Shown piece after piece: positions 46,018 to 54,956 of a DNA stretch of 64,000 nt (positions are counted from its first letter, which is position 1; each line of letters starts with the position of its first letter). The stretch comes from an uncultured Bacteroidales bacterium (lineage in GTDB: Bacteria > Bacteroidota > Bacteroidia > Bacteroidales > Bacteroidaceae), in NCBI GenBank assembly GCA_902778625.1, contig CACYYM010000003.1, positions 62,001-126,000 on the forward strand. The letters are read 5' to 3'. The position numbers and the translations under genes were made by a program. The notes under the pieces were generated by a model. That model was not told the origin of the DNA. It saw nothing but the letters and a program-made list of their open reading frames with translations, and made no database searches.

Positions 46018-47141
46018 TACTTCTTCGCTCTTACTTCTTCCTTCTTGCTTCTTTCAATCACCTTTTCCCAACAGTCCTGCCAACGTTTCAGCGAGAAAGC
46101 TTCCTTCGCACAAGTGTATGCATTCGACTGAAGCCTTGCCCTCAGAGAAGCGTCCTCGATTAAAGTTGCTAGCGCATCGAAGAGCTCGTCCTCTTCTGGG
46201 CTTATCATCAAACCATTGTAACCGCTGAGAACGATATTTGTCATGCCGCCAACATTTGTGCAAACCACGGCACAACCCGACGCCATTGCCTCCAAGAGAG
46301 AGAGCGACGTGCCTTCCGAACCAATTGTTGGCACAACGGCAATGTCCATGTCCTTGTGGATGCTTAGGCTCTCCTCGCTGCTGAACGTGGTAAACCGCAC
46401 GTTCTGGAATGAATCCAGCTTCCCGTGAATGTAGTCTGCATCAGGTCCCGTGCCAGCAACCGTGACGTGAATGTTCTTGTACTCCTTTAGAATCCGTTCG
46501 ATGACATTCGCAAAGAGGCGTGTGCCACGATGTGGGAAGAAACGTCGTGCAAAGATGATGCTGATGCCTTCGTGCTCTTTGCTTGGCATTTCGGAAGGAA
46601 TGGCAGTGAAGTTAGGAATGAAGATGTGCTTCACTTTCGGGTAAGGCGTAATGGCCCGATGCCAGTTGATGAAGTTGTTGTCGACACAAACCAAATGGTC
46701 AACCTTGCTTACGCGCTTTATTATCTTCCACGCATTTAGACATTTCCTTACATAACCTCTCAAATAAGCCCCTTCCTTTTTGGGGACATCCCAGAAGATG
46801 CCGTGCTGAATGGCAACGGTTCTGCAGGGCACGTGCCTTGTTATGCATGTCTCGCAACCATATAGAAGGAGGTCGTTTGGCAGGTCAATATGTGGCAGGG
46901 CTGCATCGAGCAAAAACTTTGCCACTCGCTTTCCCCAATTTTCCCGAAAGGGAATGCCATACACTTCGCAACCGTCCAGCACTTTATGGAAGTCTTTCGC
47001 AGAACGTTGCCAGATCGTCACGTCATAGCCTTGACGCCTCAAAACGGGGATGAGATTTGTCAGGTATGTCTGGATGCCACCAATCGACATCCCCTCTCCG
47101 TCGGGGTTCAGATAATTATAATATATAATGTGTGCGCGCAT
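46017..47141 (-). CDS. Family 4 glycosyltransferase
   Basis: The 374-residue GT-B protein has GMSIGGIQTYLTNLIP near the N-terminus and the GT4 donor-site block GTSLSLLEAMASGCAVVCTNVGG near residue 280. It is the only clear glycosyltransferase in this operon, so other transferases for the repeat unit must be encoded elsewhere, perhaps in the 34-42 kb cluster. The start lies inside the end of the polymerase gene (26-bp overlap). Confidence 0.92.
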   Translation of the reverse strand: MRAHIIYYNYLNPDGEGMSIGGIQTYLTNLIPVLRRQGYDVTIWQRSAKDFHKVLDGCEVYGIPFRENWGKRVAKFLLDAALPHIDLPNDLLLYGCETCITRHVPCRTVAIQHGIFWDVPKKEGAYLRGYVRKCLNAWKIIKRVSKVDHLVCVDNNFINWHRAITPYPKVKHIFIPNFTAIPSEMPSKEHEGISIIFARRFFPHRGTRLFANVIERILKEYKNIHVTVAGTGPDADYIHGKLDSFQNVRFTTFSSEESLSIHKDMDIAVVPTIGSEGTSLSLLEAMASGCAVVCTNVGGMTNIVLSGYNGLMISPEEDELFDALATLIEDASLRARLQSNAYTCAKEAFSLKRWQDCWEKVIERSKKEEVRAKK

Positions 47142-48339
47142 GGTTAATGATTTCTGTTATACAGACTCCGATGAGCATAAAGAAGAACGGCTCCGTAAGG
47201 AATGTGTTGCTCAGGAACAGTTTTAAGATGCCAAGGGAGATTAAGAATATGATGAAGACTTGTCGTTTGCTTCCCCTCGAAAGCCAAAGAGCGTAGACGA
47301 CGAGGACCGTCAATAGGAACAGGAGGATATAACCGACAAAGTATCCGAAAGTAACTGCAAAGTCGAGCGGCAGGAAATGGGGATAAATGATGTCGTAGTT
47401 CCTACAGCCAAAGGGGCCAAGTCCCCAGAATTGGTCGACGTTCTCCATGACTTCCTCAAGTCTTTCTCTCAGTACTGTTCTGGAGTTGTCGTTGCCCAGT
47501 TCTCCAGTTACGAAGTGCTCCAGAATGCGTGTGCTCAGGTTGAGGTTAGTAAAGAGGAATGTGATGTAATAGAGTGTGGTGTTGAATGTGGCTATCAAAA
47601 GTGCAAAGAGGGTGACGATTCCGGTCTTGACGTATATGGCTCCCTTGAAGTTCATGTAGAAAAAGAAGTAGATGAGACCGAAACTGCCCATGCAGACGAA
47701 CGGTCCTCTGGTGCCACAGGCTAGTAGGAACAGGATGCCGATGAGTGTAGTAAACGCTTTCCAAATCCGGAACTTCTCCAGGGTGGACCACAAGAGCAGA
47801 CAGACGTGAGGGAGTGCTGAGTAGGCGGCGTTCATGTTATCGTTGCCCATGACTTCGTTTGCTGTCTTGTTTATGGGCGACAGTATGAAGTAGTAAAACA
47901 GGTTAGCAAAGATGCAGATGGTGGAGAGGAAGACCAGCAGGCTGAACATGCGTTCTATGTCGATGAGCCTCCCTACAAAGTAGTAGGTGAATACGCAGAA
48001 GATGCAGATGGGAACGTTCTCGTCGAGGAAGGTTTCGTTTTCCGGAAAGAACACGTAGGCCGAGAGAAGGTAGAAGGAGCAAAGGGTGTAGAAGAGGTAG
48101 TCGAGAAGGCTGAACCTGTTGATGAGTGCAGGCAGAGCACATATCACGGAAAGGACTACGCTGGCAGCGATGGCGATGTCGACACGTTCTTCTCCGATGA
48201 ATGGCAGACGGACGAAGATGCCTCTCGAGAAGTGGAGCAGCACAGGGGCCCATGCGACGCACAACATGATGTTGAGCATCAAGTCCTTGTTGAAGGGTAT
48301 GTGTACGCCTTCTGCTATTTTGAGCCTTACGCTATCCAT
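47116..48339 (-). CDS. O-antigen polymerase/ligase-like membrane protein (Wzy-like)
   Basis: The 407-residue protein has about 10-11 hydrophobic segments and a large periplasmic loop between two late helices, the pattern of Wzy/WaaL proteins. SRTVLRERLEEVMENVDQFW followed by GLGPFGCRN is typical of the loop region. Sequence motifs are weak, so the call rests on topology and on position between the chain-length regulator and the flippase. It probably joins repeat units in the periplasm. Confidence 0.8.
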   Translation of the reverse strand: MDSVRLKIAEGVHIPFNKDLMLNIMLCVAWAPVLLHFSRGIFVRLPFIGEERVDIAIAASVVLSVICALPALINRFSLLDYLFYTLCSFYLLSAYVFFPENETFLDENVPICIFCVFTYYFVGRLIDIERMFSLLVFLSTICIFANLFYYFILSPINKTANEVMGNDNMNAAYSALPHVCLLLWSTLEKFRIWKAFTTLIGILFLLACGTRGPFVCMGSFGLIYFFFYMNFKGAIYVKTGIVTLFALLIATFNTTLYYITFLFTNLNLSTRILEHFVTGELGNDNSRTVLRERLEEVMENVDQFWGLGPFGCRNYDIIYPHFLPLDFAVTFGYFVGYILLFLLTVLVVYALWLSRGSKRQVFIIFLISLGILKLFLSNTFLTEPFFFMLIGVCITEIINHARTHYIL

Positions 48340-48359
48340 TTATACCCATGAAGCTAACT

Positions 48360-49469
48360 TCAGCCCCTCTTGATGACGATAAGTTTCTTCAGGTCTTCGC
48401 GCAACAGATAGACGGAGGTGAGCACTGTTGCAAGGAACAACATGCAAATGACGAACAGCAGCCTTTTCGGTCCGGCGGGTAATACGGGGACTGTGGCGCA
48501 CTTCAATGTGGTGAAGGCTGGTGTTTTTTCCTGCAGCCTCACTCGGGCTTCAGTCAGTTGTGTCTCCATTGCTGAAAGGGAGTTCTGCTTGAGGGACATG
48601 TCGCTATGCAGTTTGTCTTGTTTGCTCTGATATGTTTGGAGGATGACGTTTCTGTGCGAGTCGCAGAAGCGGCTGTAGCGTTCCATCGCGTCGTAGTACT
48701 CGATTTCTGCGCTGTCGCGCAGGTGTTTATAATGTGCGACGTCTTCTTTTGCCTTGCTTGTGCGGTACTGAATGATGAAGTTCTGCAAGCGTTGCTTGAT
48801 GCTGTCTGCCATCGTGGCACAGACGAGCGGGTCTTGGTCTTTTACGCTGACGGTAATGACGTTGTTCTTATTGTTGACGGAGCAGCTGATTTTGCTCATG
48901 ATGAGGTTCATCAGGTCGAAGTCTTTGCGATTCATCATAAAGGGATTGATTCCTTTCGCATTGGCAGCTCTCGGCGTCTTGTCTTCTTCTGTGAGCATCG
49001 CCTTGATCTTCTTCTTGACGTAGATGTAGGGGCGTTTCAGGAGGTTTTTCTTCTGGTGCTTCTTCATGTAGGTGAAGTAGTCGGTGGAGATTTTGCCGTC
49101 TTTTGTCGTGACGTGGATGTCGTATAGCCCCACGATGAATTCAGGATTCTCGAACAGCTCGGGGTATAGCATCGGGTAGATGGCGTCCTGGCTTTCTGTT
49201 CCTCCGACGTTGAAGCCGAAGGAGGAGGCGAGGCTGGAGAGTCCGCCGACGCCTTGGTCGCTGCTCATCTCGGGTGCTAGTTTCACGGCGCAGGTGTAGA
49301 AGCGTGGTTGCGGGAAGATCCAGATGCAGGCAAGGATGAATGTCACCGCCCACACTTTGAAGAATGTGCGGCGTTTGTCCCACAGGATGTGGAATATCTG
49401 GGTGAGGTCGATGACCTTTTGCTGACTGTTATCTGCTGACAGTTGTCTGTTGTCTGTTGTCTGTTCCAT
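48360..49469 (-). CDS. Chain-length determinant (Wzz-like, polysaccharide co-polymerase)
   Basis: The 369-residue protein has an N-terminal helix (about 38-55) and a C-terminal helix (about 340-358) enclosing a large coiled periplasmic domain, with TVPVLPAGPKRLLFV before the last helix. There is no tyrosine kinase domain attached and none elsewhere in the operon. It probably controls polymer length together with the polymerase and the export channel. The export gene ends 5 bp upstream on the same strand. Confidence 0.9.
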   Translation of the reverse strand: MEQTTDNRQLSADNSQQKVIDLTQIFHILWDKRRTFFKVWAVTFILACIWIFPQPRFYTCAVKLAPEMSSDQGVGGLSSLASSFGFNVGGTESQDAIYPMLYPELFENPEFIVGLYDIHVTTKDGKISTDYFTYMKKHQKKNLLKRPYIYVKKKIKAMLTEEDKTPRAANAKGINPFMMNRKDFDLMNLIMSKISCSVNNKNNVITVSVKDQDPLVCATMADSIKQRLQNFIIQYRTSKAKEDVAHYKHLRDSAEIEYYDAMERYSRFCDSHRNVILQTYQSKQDKLHSDMSLKQNSLSAMETQLTEARVRLQEKTPAFTTLKCATVPVLPAGPKRLLFVICMLFLATVLTSVYLLREDLKKLIVIKRG

Positions 49470-49474
49470 GATGT

Positions 49475-51916
49475 TTATTTGGTGACAATGTTCATGAGGG
49501 CTACGATGACGGAGGCGAGTGAGGCGGCAGAGGATGAGGTTGCCATTATCTCGGTGGATGACATGCGTTTGCGGTTGGTCTTCGACGGTATGACGATCTC
49601 GGTGCCTGGTTCGATGTGCTTTGCTGTTTTTCTAGACAGTTTTATGACGCTGCCGTTCATGTGGATGCCGTAGGCGTGGCGTTTGTAGGCTTTGTTGGCG
49701 TATCCACCTGCGTGTCGGATGTAGTACTTGACGCTTTTTCCTTTCTCGTAGGCCATTGAGACGGGGTGCATGACTTCGCCGCTTATCTTGACGGTGTTGT
49801 TGGGTTTGGGAATGTTGAGGACGTCGCCTTCGCGCAGTACGATGTCGTAGATGCTTCCGGGTTCTTTGATGGCTTTCTCGAGGTCAACGGCGATGGAGTA
49901 TGTGCCGTCGGTGTTGGCTTTGAGGGCGAGGAGTGAGTCGGCAATCTGCATGTTGAGGTCTTTGCCGTCGCGCAGTCCTTCTTCGTAGATGTCGATTTGT
50001 GCGCGGAGGTTGTTGGCGTTGCGCTGCTCACGCTCTTTTTGGTTCATGGTTCTGATGAGTGAGACGCCTCGTATGTAGCTTTGGTCGGTGAGGCCTCCGC
50101 AGTCGCTGATGAGGTCGGAGAGGCGGTAGTTCTTCTTGGTCATTGTGTAGATGCCGGGGAAGTTTGCCTGTCCTGTGACGGTGACGTTTTGCTGCTCTTC
50201 GTATGCGGGGGATTTGCGGACGTAAACGATGTCGAATGGTTTGAGCTCGAAGATGGTGTCGCGTACGAGGCTGAAGTCTTCGTTGAGGGCGAGCTTGAAG
50301 TGTTCTGCGGATGCAGGGGAGTCTTCTGTGGCGTTCACGTCGCGCACTCGTCGGAAGATGTCTACGCGTGCGAGCGAGCCGGCTTGTGTGATGCCGCCTG
50401 CCAGCAGTATCATGTCTCTGATGGTGGTGTGCTCGGCGTAGGGATACTCGCCGGGATAGTTGATTTCGCCGTTCACTTGTATGGTGAGGTTGCCTTGCAT
50501 GTCGAGCTTGTCGGGGATGAAGAGTATGTCGCCGTTGTGGAGCGGGATGTCTACGGCGGTTCCGTCGAGTATGCCTTTCGCATCGACGCTCAGTATTTCG
50601 CGGTTCTTGTCTTCTTTTTCGCGATGCATGACGGCGCGCTTGGTGTATGCGCTTTCGATGAGGCCGTCGGCAGCGAGCAGCAGGTCTTTGACGCTCTGTA
50701 TCTTGTCGCCGAGCTGGTATTCTCCGGGATGCTTTACGGCTCCGCGCACTTCTACCATGTTATTGTAGCGCACGAGGTTTTCGTCGGCTTCCACGAGGTC
50801 GCCGTCTGCCATCTGGAAGGTTCCCATCTGCGGGTCTTCGATGGAGTAGATGGAGTATTCGTCGCCCATGGTTCGCTTCAGTCGGATGCTTTTCGTGTAG
50901 GCTTTGCCGTCGAATCCGCCTGCGTATTCCAGGAGGTCTTTTACTGTCTCGCTTTTCTTCATTTCGTACCACATGGGTCGTTTCACGTGTCCGATGATTT
51001 TCACGAGGCAGTCGTATGGTCCTACTTTGATGACGTCGCCGTCGGCTAGGCGGATGTCGCGTGTCGTGTTGCCGTGCAGGATGTAGTCATACACGTCGAT
51101 GGAGGCGATTTGGTTGCCTCTGCGATAGACGCGGATGTCGCGAAGTGTACCGATCTCATTGACGCCGCCGGCTGCATAGAGTGCGTTGAAGGCCGACGAG
51201 AGGCTGGAGAGGGTATAGGTGCCGGGTCGTACGACTTCGCCCATCACTTGCACTTGCATTGAGCGCAGGCCTGCTACGGAGAGGTCGAAGTGGCAGTCGG
51301 CGTAGGCTGCGCCCAGTCGGGCACGGAGTGTTTCCTTTGCTTTATTGACGGAGAGGCCTGCCAGACGGATGGGTCCGACGTCGCTCACCACGATGTATCC
51401 GTCGGGAGAGATGGTCTGTTGCAATGTCTGCTGGCTTGCTCCCCAGATGTTGATGGTCACTTCGTCGCCGGGTCCGAGGACGTAGTTGGCTGGTGTGGCG
51501 ATGTTCTGTGAAGGCGCGAAGGTGAGGTTTTGCGAGGAGAAGATGTTGCGGCCGAATACTTGCTTGGCGTTTTTCGTGTCCATCTCTTCGGTGATGTCCA
51601 GTTCTTCGGGCTTCTCTTCTTCGGTTTTTTCTTCTTCTTTGATGCCGACTTTTTCCTGATGCGTAACGGCTTCTTCTTCGTTTTGCTGTTCTGCTTTCAT
51701 CCTTTCAGCCTTGCGGCGTACGCGCTGAAGCTGGGTCATCGTGACGCCTTTGCTTATCAGCTGAGTCGCGATGTCGGTCTGTGTAGCTCCGCTCTGTGTC
51801 TCTTTCATGATGAAGCTCAGCACTTGGTCGTCGGTCATGCTTTGGGCTTTCACGCCGGAGCCAAGGAGGGCGGGAAGGACTAAAAGTAGTAACAGTAAAA
51901 GGATTCTTGTCTTCAT
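49475..51916 (-). CDS. Large polysaccharide export protein with six SLBB domains (Wza-like)
   Basis: The protein (813 residues from MKTRILLLL at 51916; an ATG 13 codons upstream would spoil the signal peptide) has a signal peptide, a charged linker (about 50-115) and a polysaccharide export domain (VLGPGDEVTINIWG...TISPDGYI). Six SLBB repeats follow, each with the G-x-V-x-x-P-G-x-Y type start (for example GEVVRPGTY, GAVKHPGEY, GQANFPGIY). No lipobox cysteine is present, unlike E. coli Wza. It is the first gene of the operon. No perfect -7 box lies directly upstream; weak matches occur near 52430-52447 at the outer edge of the right inverted repeat. Confidence 0.9.
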   Translation of the reverse strand: MKTRILLLLLLLVLPALLGSGVKAQSMTDDQVLSFIMKETQSGATQTDIATQLISKGVTMTQLQRVRRKAERMKAEQQNEEEAVTHQEKVGIKEEEKTEEEKPEELDITEEMDTKNAKQVFGRNIFSSQNLTFAPSQNIATPANYVLGPGDEVTINIWGASQQTLQQTISPDGYIVVSDVGPIRLAGLSVNKAKETLRARLGAAYADCHFDLSVAGLRSMQVQVMGEVVRPGTYTLSSLSSAFNALYAAGGVNEIGTLRDIRVYRRGNQIASIDVYDYILHGNTTRDIRLADGDVIKVGPYDCLVKIIGHVKRPMWYEMKKSETVKDLLEYAGGFDGKAYTKSIRLKRTMGDEYSIYSIEDPQMGTFQMADGDLVEADENLVRYNNMVEVRGAVKHPGEYQLGDKIQSVKDLLLAADGLIESAYTKRAVMHREKEDKNREILSVDAKGILDGTAVDIPLHNGDILFIPDKLDMQGNLTIQVNGEINYPGEYPYAEHTTIRDMILLAGGITQAGSLARVDIFRRVRDVNATEDSPASAEHFKLALNEDFSLVRDTIFELKPFDIVYVRKSPAYEEQQNVTVTGQANFPGIYTMTKKNYRLSDLISDCGGLTDQSYIRGVSLIRTMNQKEREQRNANNLRAQIDIYEEGLRDGKDLNMQIADSLLALKANTDGTYSIAVDLEKAIKEPGSIYDIVLREGDVLNIPKPNNTVKISGEVMHPVSMAYEKGKSVKYYIRHAGGYANKAYKRHAYGIHMNGSVIKLSRKTAKHIEPGTEIVIPSKTNRKRMSSTEIMATSSSAASLASVIVALMNIVTK

Positions 51917-52041
51917 ATTGTGTTGTTTTATTGATTTCTGTCTGTGTTGGTACATTACTTATATATAACGTGCGCGCGAGGCGTTTTATTGTGCCGTTCC
52001 GGAATTTCTTTGAATTAACGCGCTGAAAGCATTTGTGGCGT

Positions 52042-52446
52042 TTTGACAAAAAGTAGCTAAAACGCCAGGTTTGCTTACACACTGAATTTTGCCAAGTCGC
52101 TCAGAATGGCACGAAATGGCTCGAGGCGTACTTTGCCTCATTTTTTCGAAGGAAATGGCTTAAAACGCTTCGCGCTGATACTGAGGAGGTTGCAAGATGT
52201 GTTTTTCGGGAGGAAGTGCCGAATTGGCAACTCCAGATTGCAAAAACGCCCATTTATGCACGTTTTTGCACACTTTTTGGCGTGTGTTTTCTGTGAACTC
52301 AGCGTGGTGAAATTCCAAACGCCGCGTGCCGAGTTTGTAATTTCGGCGTGCTGAGTTTGCAATCTTCGCGTGCTGCGTTGCCAAACTCGGCGTTTTACGA
52401 CCTATTTTGCGCCGCTTTGTGATGTGTGCAATAATAGCAGAAAGAT
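52042..52446. repeat. Long inverted repeat, right copy, flanking the exopolysaccharide operon
   Basis: Reverse-complement partner of 41956-42361 (372-bp collinear cores). It lies between the first gene of the exopolysaccharide operon and the HsdR_N-like gene, and contains array i. An 82-codon plus-strand frame (52106-52354) begins with the same MARNGSRRTLPHF peptide as the left copy's frame. Protein-changing differences between the copies are frequent, so coding function is doubtful. Confidence 0.92.
52305..52400. repeat. 22-bp-period palindrome array inside the right inverted repeat (array i)
   Basis: Four units at 22-bp steps carry CGCGTGC, GGCGTGCTGAG, CGCGTGCTGCG and CTCGGCG. Spacers contain TTTGCAAT or TTGTAAT. 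The arms differ from array h at the matching position. Confidence 0.82.
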
Positions 52447-52554
52447 AGTAACAGGGACTTTTATGTGACAAAATGTCAAATGCAGAATGGCGTCTCTTGG
52501 CCTTGTCTTTCGCCTTTCTCCGCCAGCCTCTTCAGTTTTTCGCCCTTTCGCCTT

Positions 52555-53010
52555 TTACCCTTTCACCCTTTCGTATGTCGGGATGTCCTCGACGAATTGG
52601 CAACTTCCGCTCTGGTAGTCTATCTGGCAGCAGTAATGTTGCAACCCGTTGCTCACGATGAGCCACTTGACGCGAAGCTTGATGTTGTATCGGCTGATCT
52701 GTTCGAAGACTTGCTGCGTAATGTCAACTGTGGGCGCTTTGTACTCGATAATCATCAGAGGCTCAGCCTGTTGGCCATAGACCACCGAGTCGCAACGCTT
52801 CCTGGTGCCGTTCAAATTGATGGACACCTCGTTGCCGATGCACTCAGCCGGATAGCCTTTCTCCCGAATCAGATAGTGGACGAACTGCTGCCGGACCCAC
52901 TCTTCGGGTGTCAGAGCCACATATTTTCGCCTTAAAACGTCAAAAACATGAGGCTTTCCGGCCTTTGTCGTCACTTTAAGCTCTGTTTTCGGGAGGTTCA
53001 GTACCTGCAT
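52555..53010 (-). CDS. Stand-alone HsdR N-terminal-like nuclease domain protein
   Basis: The 151-residue protein matches the N-terminal domain of type I restriction R subunits: LTPEEWVRQQFVHYLI (Glu37 region), Asp74 in CDSVVYG, and Glu89/Lys91 in IIEYKAP, i.e. an intact PD-(D/E)XK site. No helicase, methylase or specificity gene is nearby. Such short proteins are frequent in Bacteroidales and their function is unknown. Its promoter faces that of AMP nucleosidase. Confidence 0.85.
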   Translation of the reverse strand: MQVLNLPKTELKVTTKAGKPHVFDVLRRKYVALTPEEWVRQQFVHYLIREKGYPAECIGNEVSINLNGTRKRCDSVVYGQQAEPLMIIEYKAPTVDITQQVFEQISRYNIKLRVKWLIVSNGLQHYCCQIDYQSGSCQFVEDIPTYERVKG

Positions 53011-53024
53011 ATCGATTTTTTTCT

Positions 53025-53043
53025 TAACTTTGCTGCAAAATTA
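53025..53043. promoter_or_regulatory. Face-to-face -7 boxes of two divergent genes
   Basis: The plus-strand TAACTTTG (53025-53032) serves AMP nucleosidase and the minus-strand TAATTTTG (53043-53036) serves the HsdR_N-like gene. They are 3 bp apart and form an imperfect palindrome, so RNA polymerase could use only one at a time. Confidence 0.7.
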
Positions 53044-53051
53044 CATAAAAG

Positions 53052-53828
53052 ATGAAGACAAAGCAAGAAATCGTTGAAAATTGGTTGCCAAGATACACGC
53101 AAATGCCCCTCGAAGGCTTCGGTTCGTACATTTTGCTCACGAACTTCAACAACTATGTGGACATCTTTTGCGACAACTTCGGCGTAGAAAAACCTGAATA
53201 CACCTCGAACATGCGATGCGCGACGGCTGACGGCATCACCATCATCAACTTTGGCATGGGTAGCCCCAACGCTGCCATCATCATGGACTTGCTGAGTGCC
53301 ATTAAACCGAAAGCCTGCCTGTTCCTGGGAAAATGCGGTGGCATATCGCCCAAGACACAACGCGGCGACCTCGTCCTGCCTATTGCTGGCATCAGAGGAG
53401 AAGGTACGAGCAACGACTACTTCCCGCCCGAAGTGCCCGCGCTCCCCGCGTTCATGCTTCAACGTGCAGTCAGCTCAACGATTCGAGACCTTGGCTTCGA
53501 CTATTGGACAGGAACGGTCTATACGACGAACCGCCGCGTTTGGGAACACGACGACGCCTTCAAGGAACGCCTCCGCATAACGCGGGCAATGGCTGTCGAC
53601 ATGGAGACGGCAACGCTTTTCACATGTGGCTTCGCCAATCACATCCCGACGGGAGCCCTCCTGCTGGTCAGCGACAATCCCATGACGCCTGAGGGCGTTA
53701 AGACGAGCGAAAGCGACCGACAGGTGACAGAAAGCTACGTCTTGAACCACGTAAACATAGGCATTCAGGCACTCGAAATGATCAAACAGGACAAGAAGAC
53801 CGTCCGACACCTGAAGTTCGACTATTAA
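53052..53828 (+). CDS. amn: AMP nucleosidase
   Basis: The 258-residue protein has the nucleoside-phosphorylase-like fold of the Bacteroidetes AMP nucleosidases: NFGMGSPNAAIIMDLL, LFLGKCGGI, MAVDMETATLF (active-site Glu) and the LLVSDNPMTPEGVKT region. It hydrolyses AMP to adenine and ribose-5-phosphate in the cytoplasm. It is shorter than the E. coli Amn, as usual in this phylum. The -7 box lies 20 bp upstream. Confidence 0.9.
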   Translation: MKTKQEIVENWLPRYTQMPLEGFGSYILLTNFNNYVDIFCDNFGVEKPEYTSNMRCATADGITIINFGMGSPNAAIIMDLLSAIKPKACLFLGKCGGISPKTQRGDLVLPIAGIRGEGTSNDYFPPEVPALPAFMLQRAVSSTIRDLGFDYWTGTVYTTNRRVWEHDDAFKERLRITRAMAVDMETATLFTCGFANHIPTGALLLVSDNPMTPEGVKTSESDRQVTESYVLNHVNIGIQALEMIKQDKKTVRHLKFDY

Positions 53829-53880
53829 ATGAAAAGTTGGAAAGCTGAAAAATAAGAAAGTTAAAGAACCAAACCATCTT

Positions 53881-53912
53881 CACCTTTTCACCTTTTTACC
53901 TTTTCACCTTTT
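53881..53912. repeat. Pyrimidine-rich CACCTTTT microrepeat
   Basis: Four copies of CACCTTTT or TACCTTTT with 8-9 bp period lie just before holA. Confidence 0.75.
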
Positions 53913-53918
53913 ATTTAT

Positions 53919-54956
53919 ATGGCAGCACGAGGCATTACGTTCGACGAAATCATGCGCGACCTCAAGGCGCAGAAAGTGGCTCCCGTCTATTATCTGATGG
54001 GCGAGGAGGACTACTATATTGATAAGTTGAGCGATGCCATCGTGGCGACTGTGCTGACGGAGGACGAGAGGGACTTCAACCTCGACATCGTCTATGGCGC
54101 GGAAACCGATATAGATAAGGTCATCGAACTGGCTCATGCCTATCCCATGATGGCAGAAAAGCGCGTGGTTCTCGTGCGAGAAGCCCAGGCGATGCGTTCT
54201 ATCGATGGACTCGAAGCATATCTCGCGCACCTTACACCAACGACGGTGCTGGTCTTTTGCCACAAGCACGGCAAACTCGACGCACGAAAAGCCGCTGCCA
54301 AAGCCATTCAACAAGTGGGCGTCATCTTCGAGAGCAAACGACTCTTCGAAAATCAACTCGCACCTTTCATCGCGCATTATCTTCGGCAGCACGACGTCGA
54401 TATCAAGCCGCAAGCCATACAAATGCTTGCCGGACACGTGGGTTCCGACCTCAGCCGACTCACGACGGAGATGGACAAGCTGCTTCTCGCTTTGTCCGAC
54501 GGCAGCCCGGAAGGCTGCAAGGGTAGGGTGATTAGTGCTGCGCTCGTTGAGGAACAGACCGGAATGAGCAAGGACTTCAACGACTTCGAACTGCAGTCCG
54601 CCCTTGCCCAACGCAACATCTTCCGCGCCAACCAAATTGTTAAATACTATCAAGGCAACCCGCGTAGCTTCTTCATCACTAAGACGCTGACCAATTTATT
54701 TACATTTTTTTCTGACGTTATGCTGTCATATTATGCTCCCGAGAAGAGCGATGCTGGTATCGCAGCCTGGCTAGGGAAGACAGAATGGAAGGTTAGGATG
54801 GACATCGGACCAGCACGAAGAAACTACTCTGGCGTAAAGGTAATGCAAATTTTGAGTGAAATACGCAAAACTGACGCCCAAAGTAAGGGGGTAGGAGGCG
54901 TTAGAACACCCCACGAGGAGCTTTTGCAAGACCTCATCTTCTTCATTTTGCATTGA
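53919..54956 (+). CDS. holA: DNA polymerase III delta subunit
   Basis: The 345-residue protein matches HolA: APVYYLMGEEDYYIDKL at the N-terminus, VYGAETD, YPMMAEKRVVLVREAQ, and the C-terminal helical domain with LQSALAQRNIFRANQIVKYY. It opens the sliding clamp as part of the clamp loader. The ATP site is degenerate, as usual for delta. It is separated from amn by 90 bp of microrepeats. Confidence 0.92.
   Translation: MAARGITFDEIMRDLKAQKVAPVYYLMGEEDYYIDKLSDAIVATVLTEDERDFNLDIVYGAETDIDKVIELAHAYPMMAEKRVVLVREAQAMRSIDGLEAYLAHLTPTTVLVFCHKHGKLDARKAAAKAIQQVGVIFESKRLFENQLAPFIAHYLRQHDVDIKPQAIQMLAGHVGSDLSRLTTEMDKLLLALSDGSPEGCKGRVISAALVEEQTGMSKDFNDFELQSALAQRNIFRANQIVKYYQGNPRSFFITKTLTNLFTFFSDVMLSYYAPEKSDAGIAAWLGKTEWKVRMDIGPARRNYSGVKVMQILSEIRKTDAQSKGVGGVRTPHEELLQDLIFFILH

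Noticed and set aside
41956..52446. Composite transposon
   Set aside because: No transposase or recombinase gene lies inside or next to the repeats, and no target duplication was identified.
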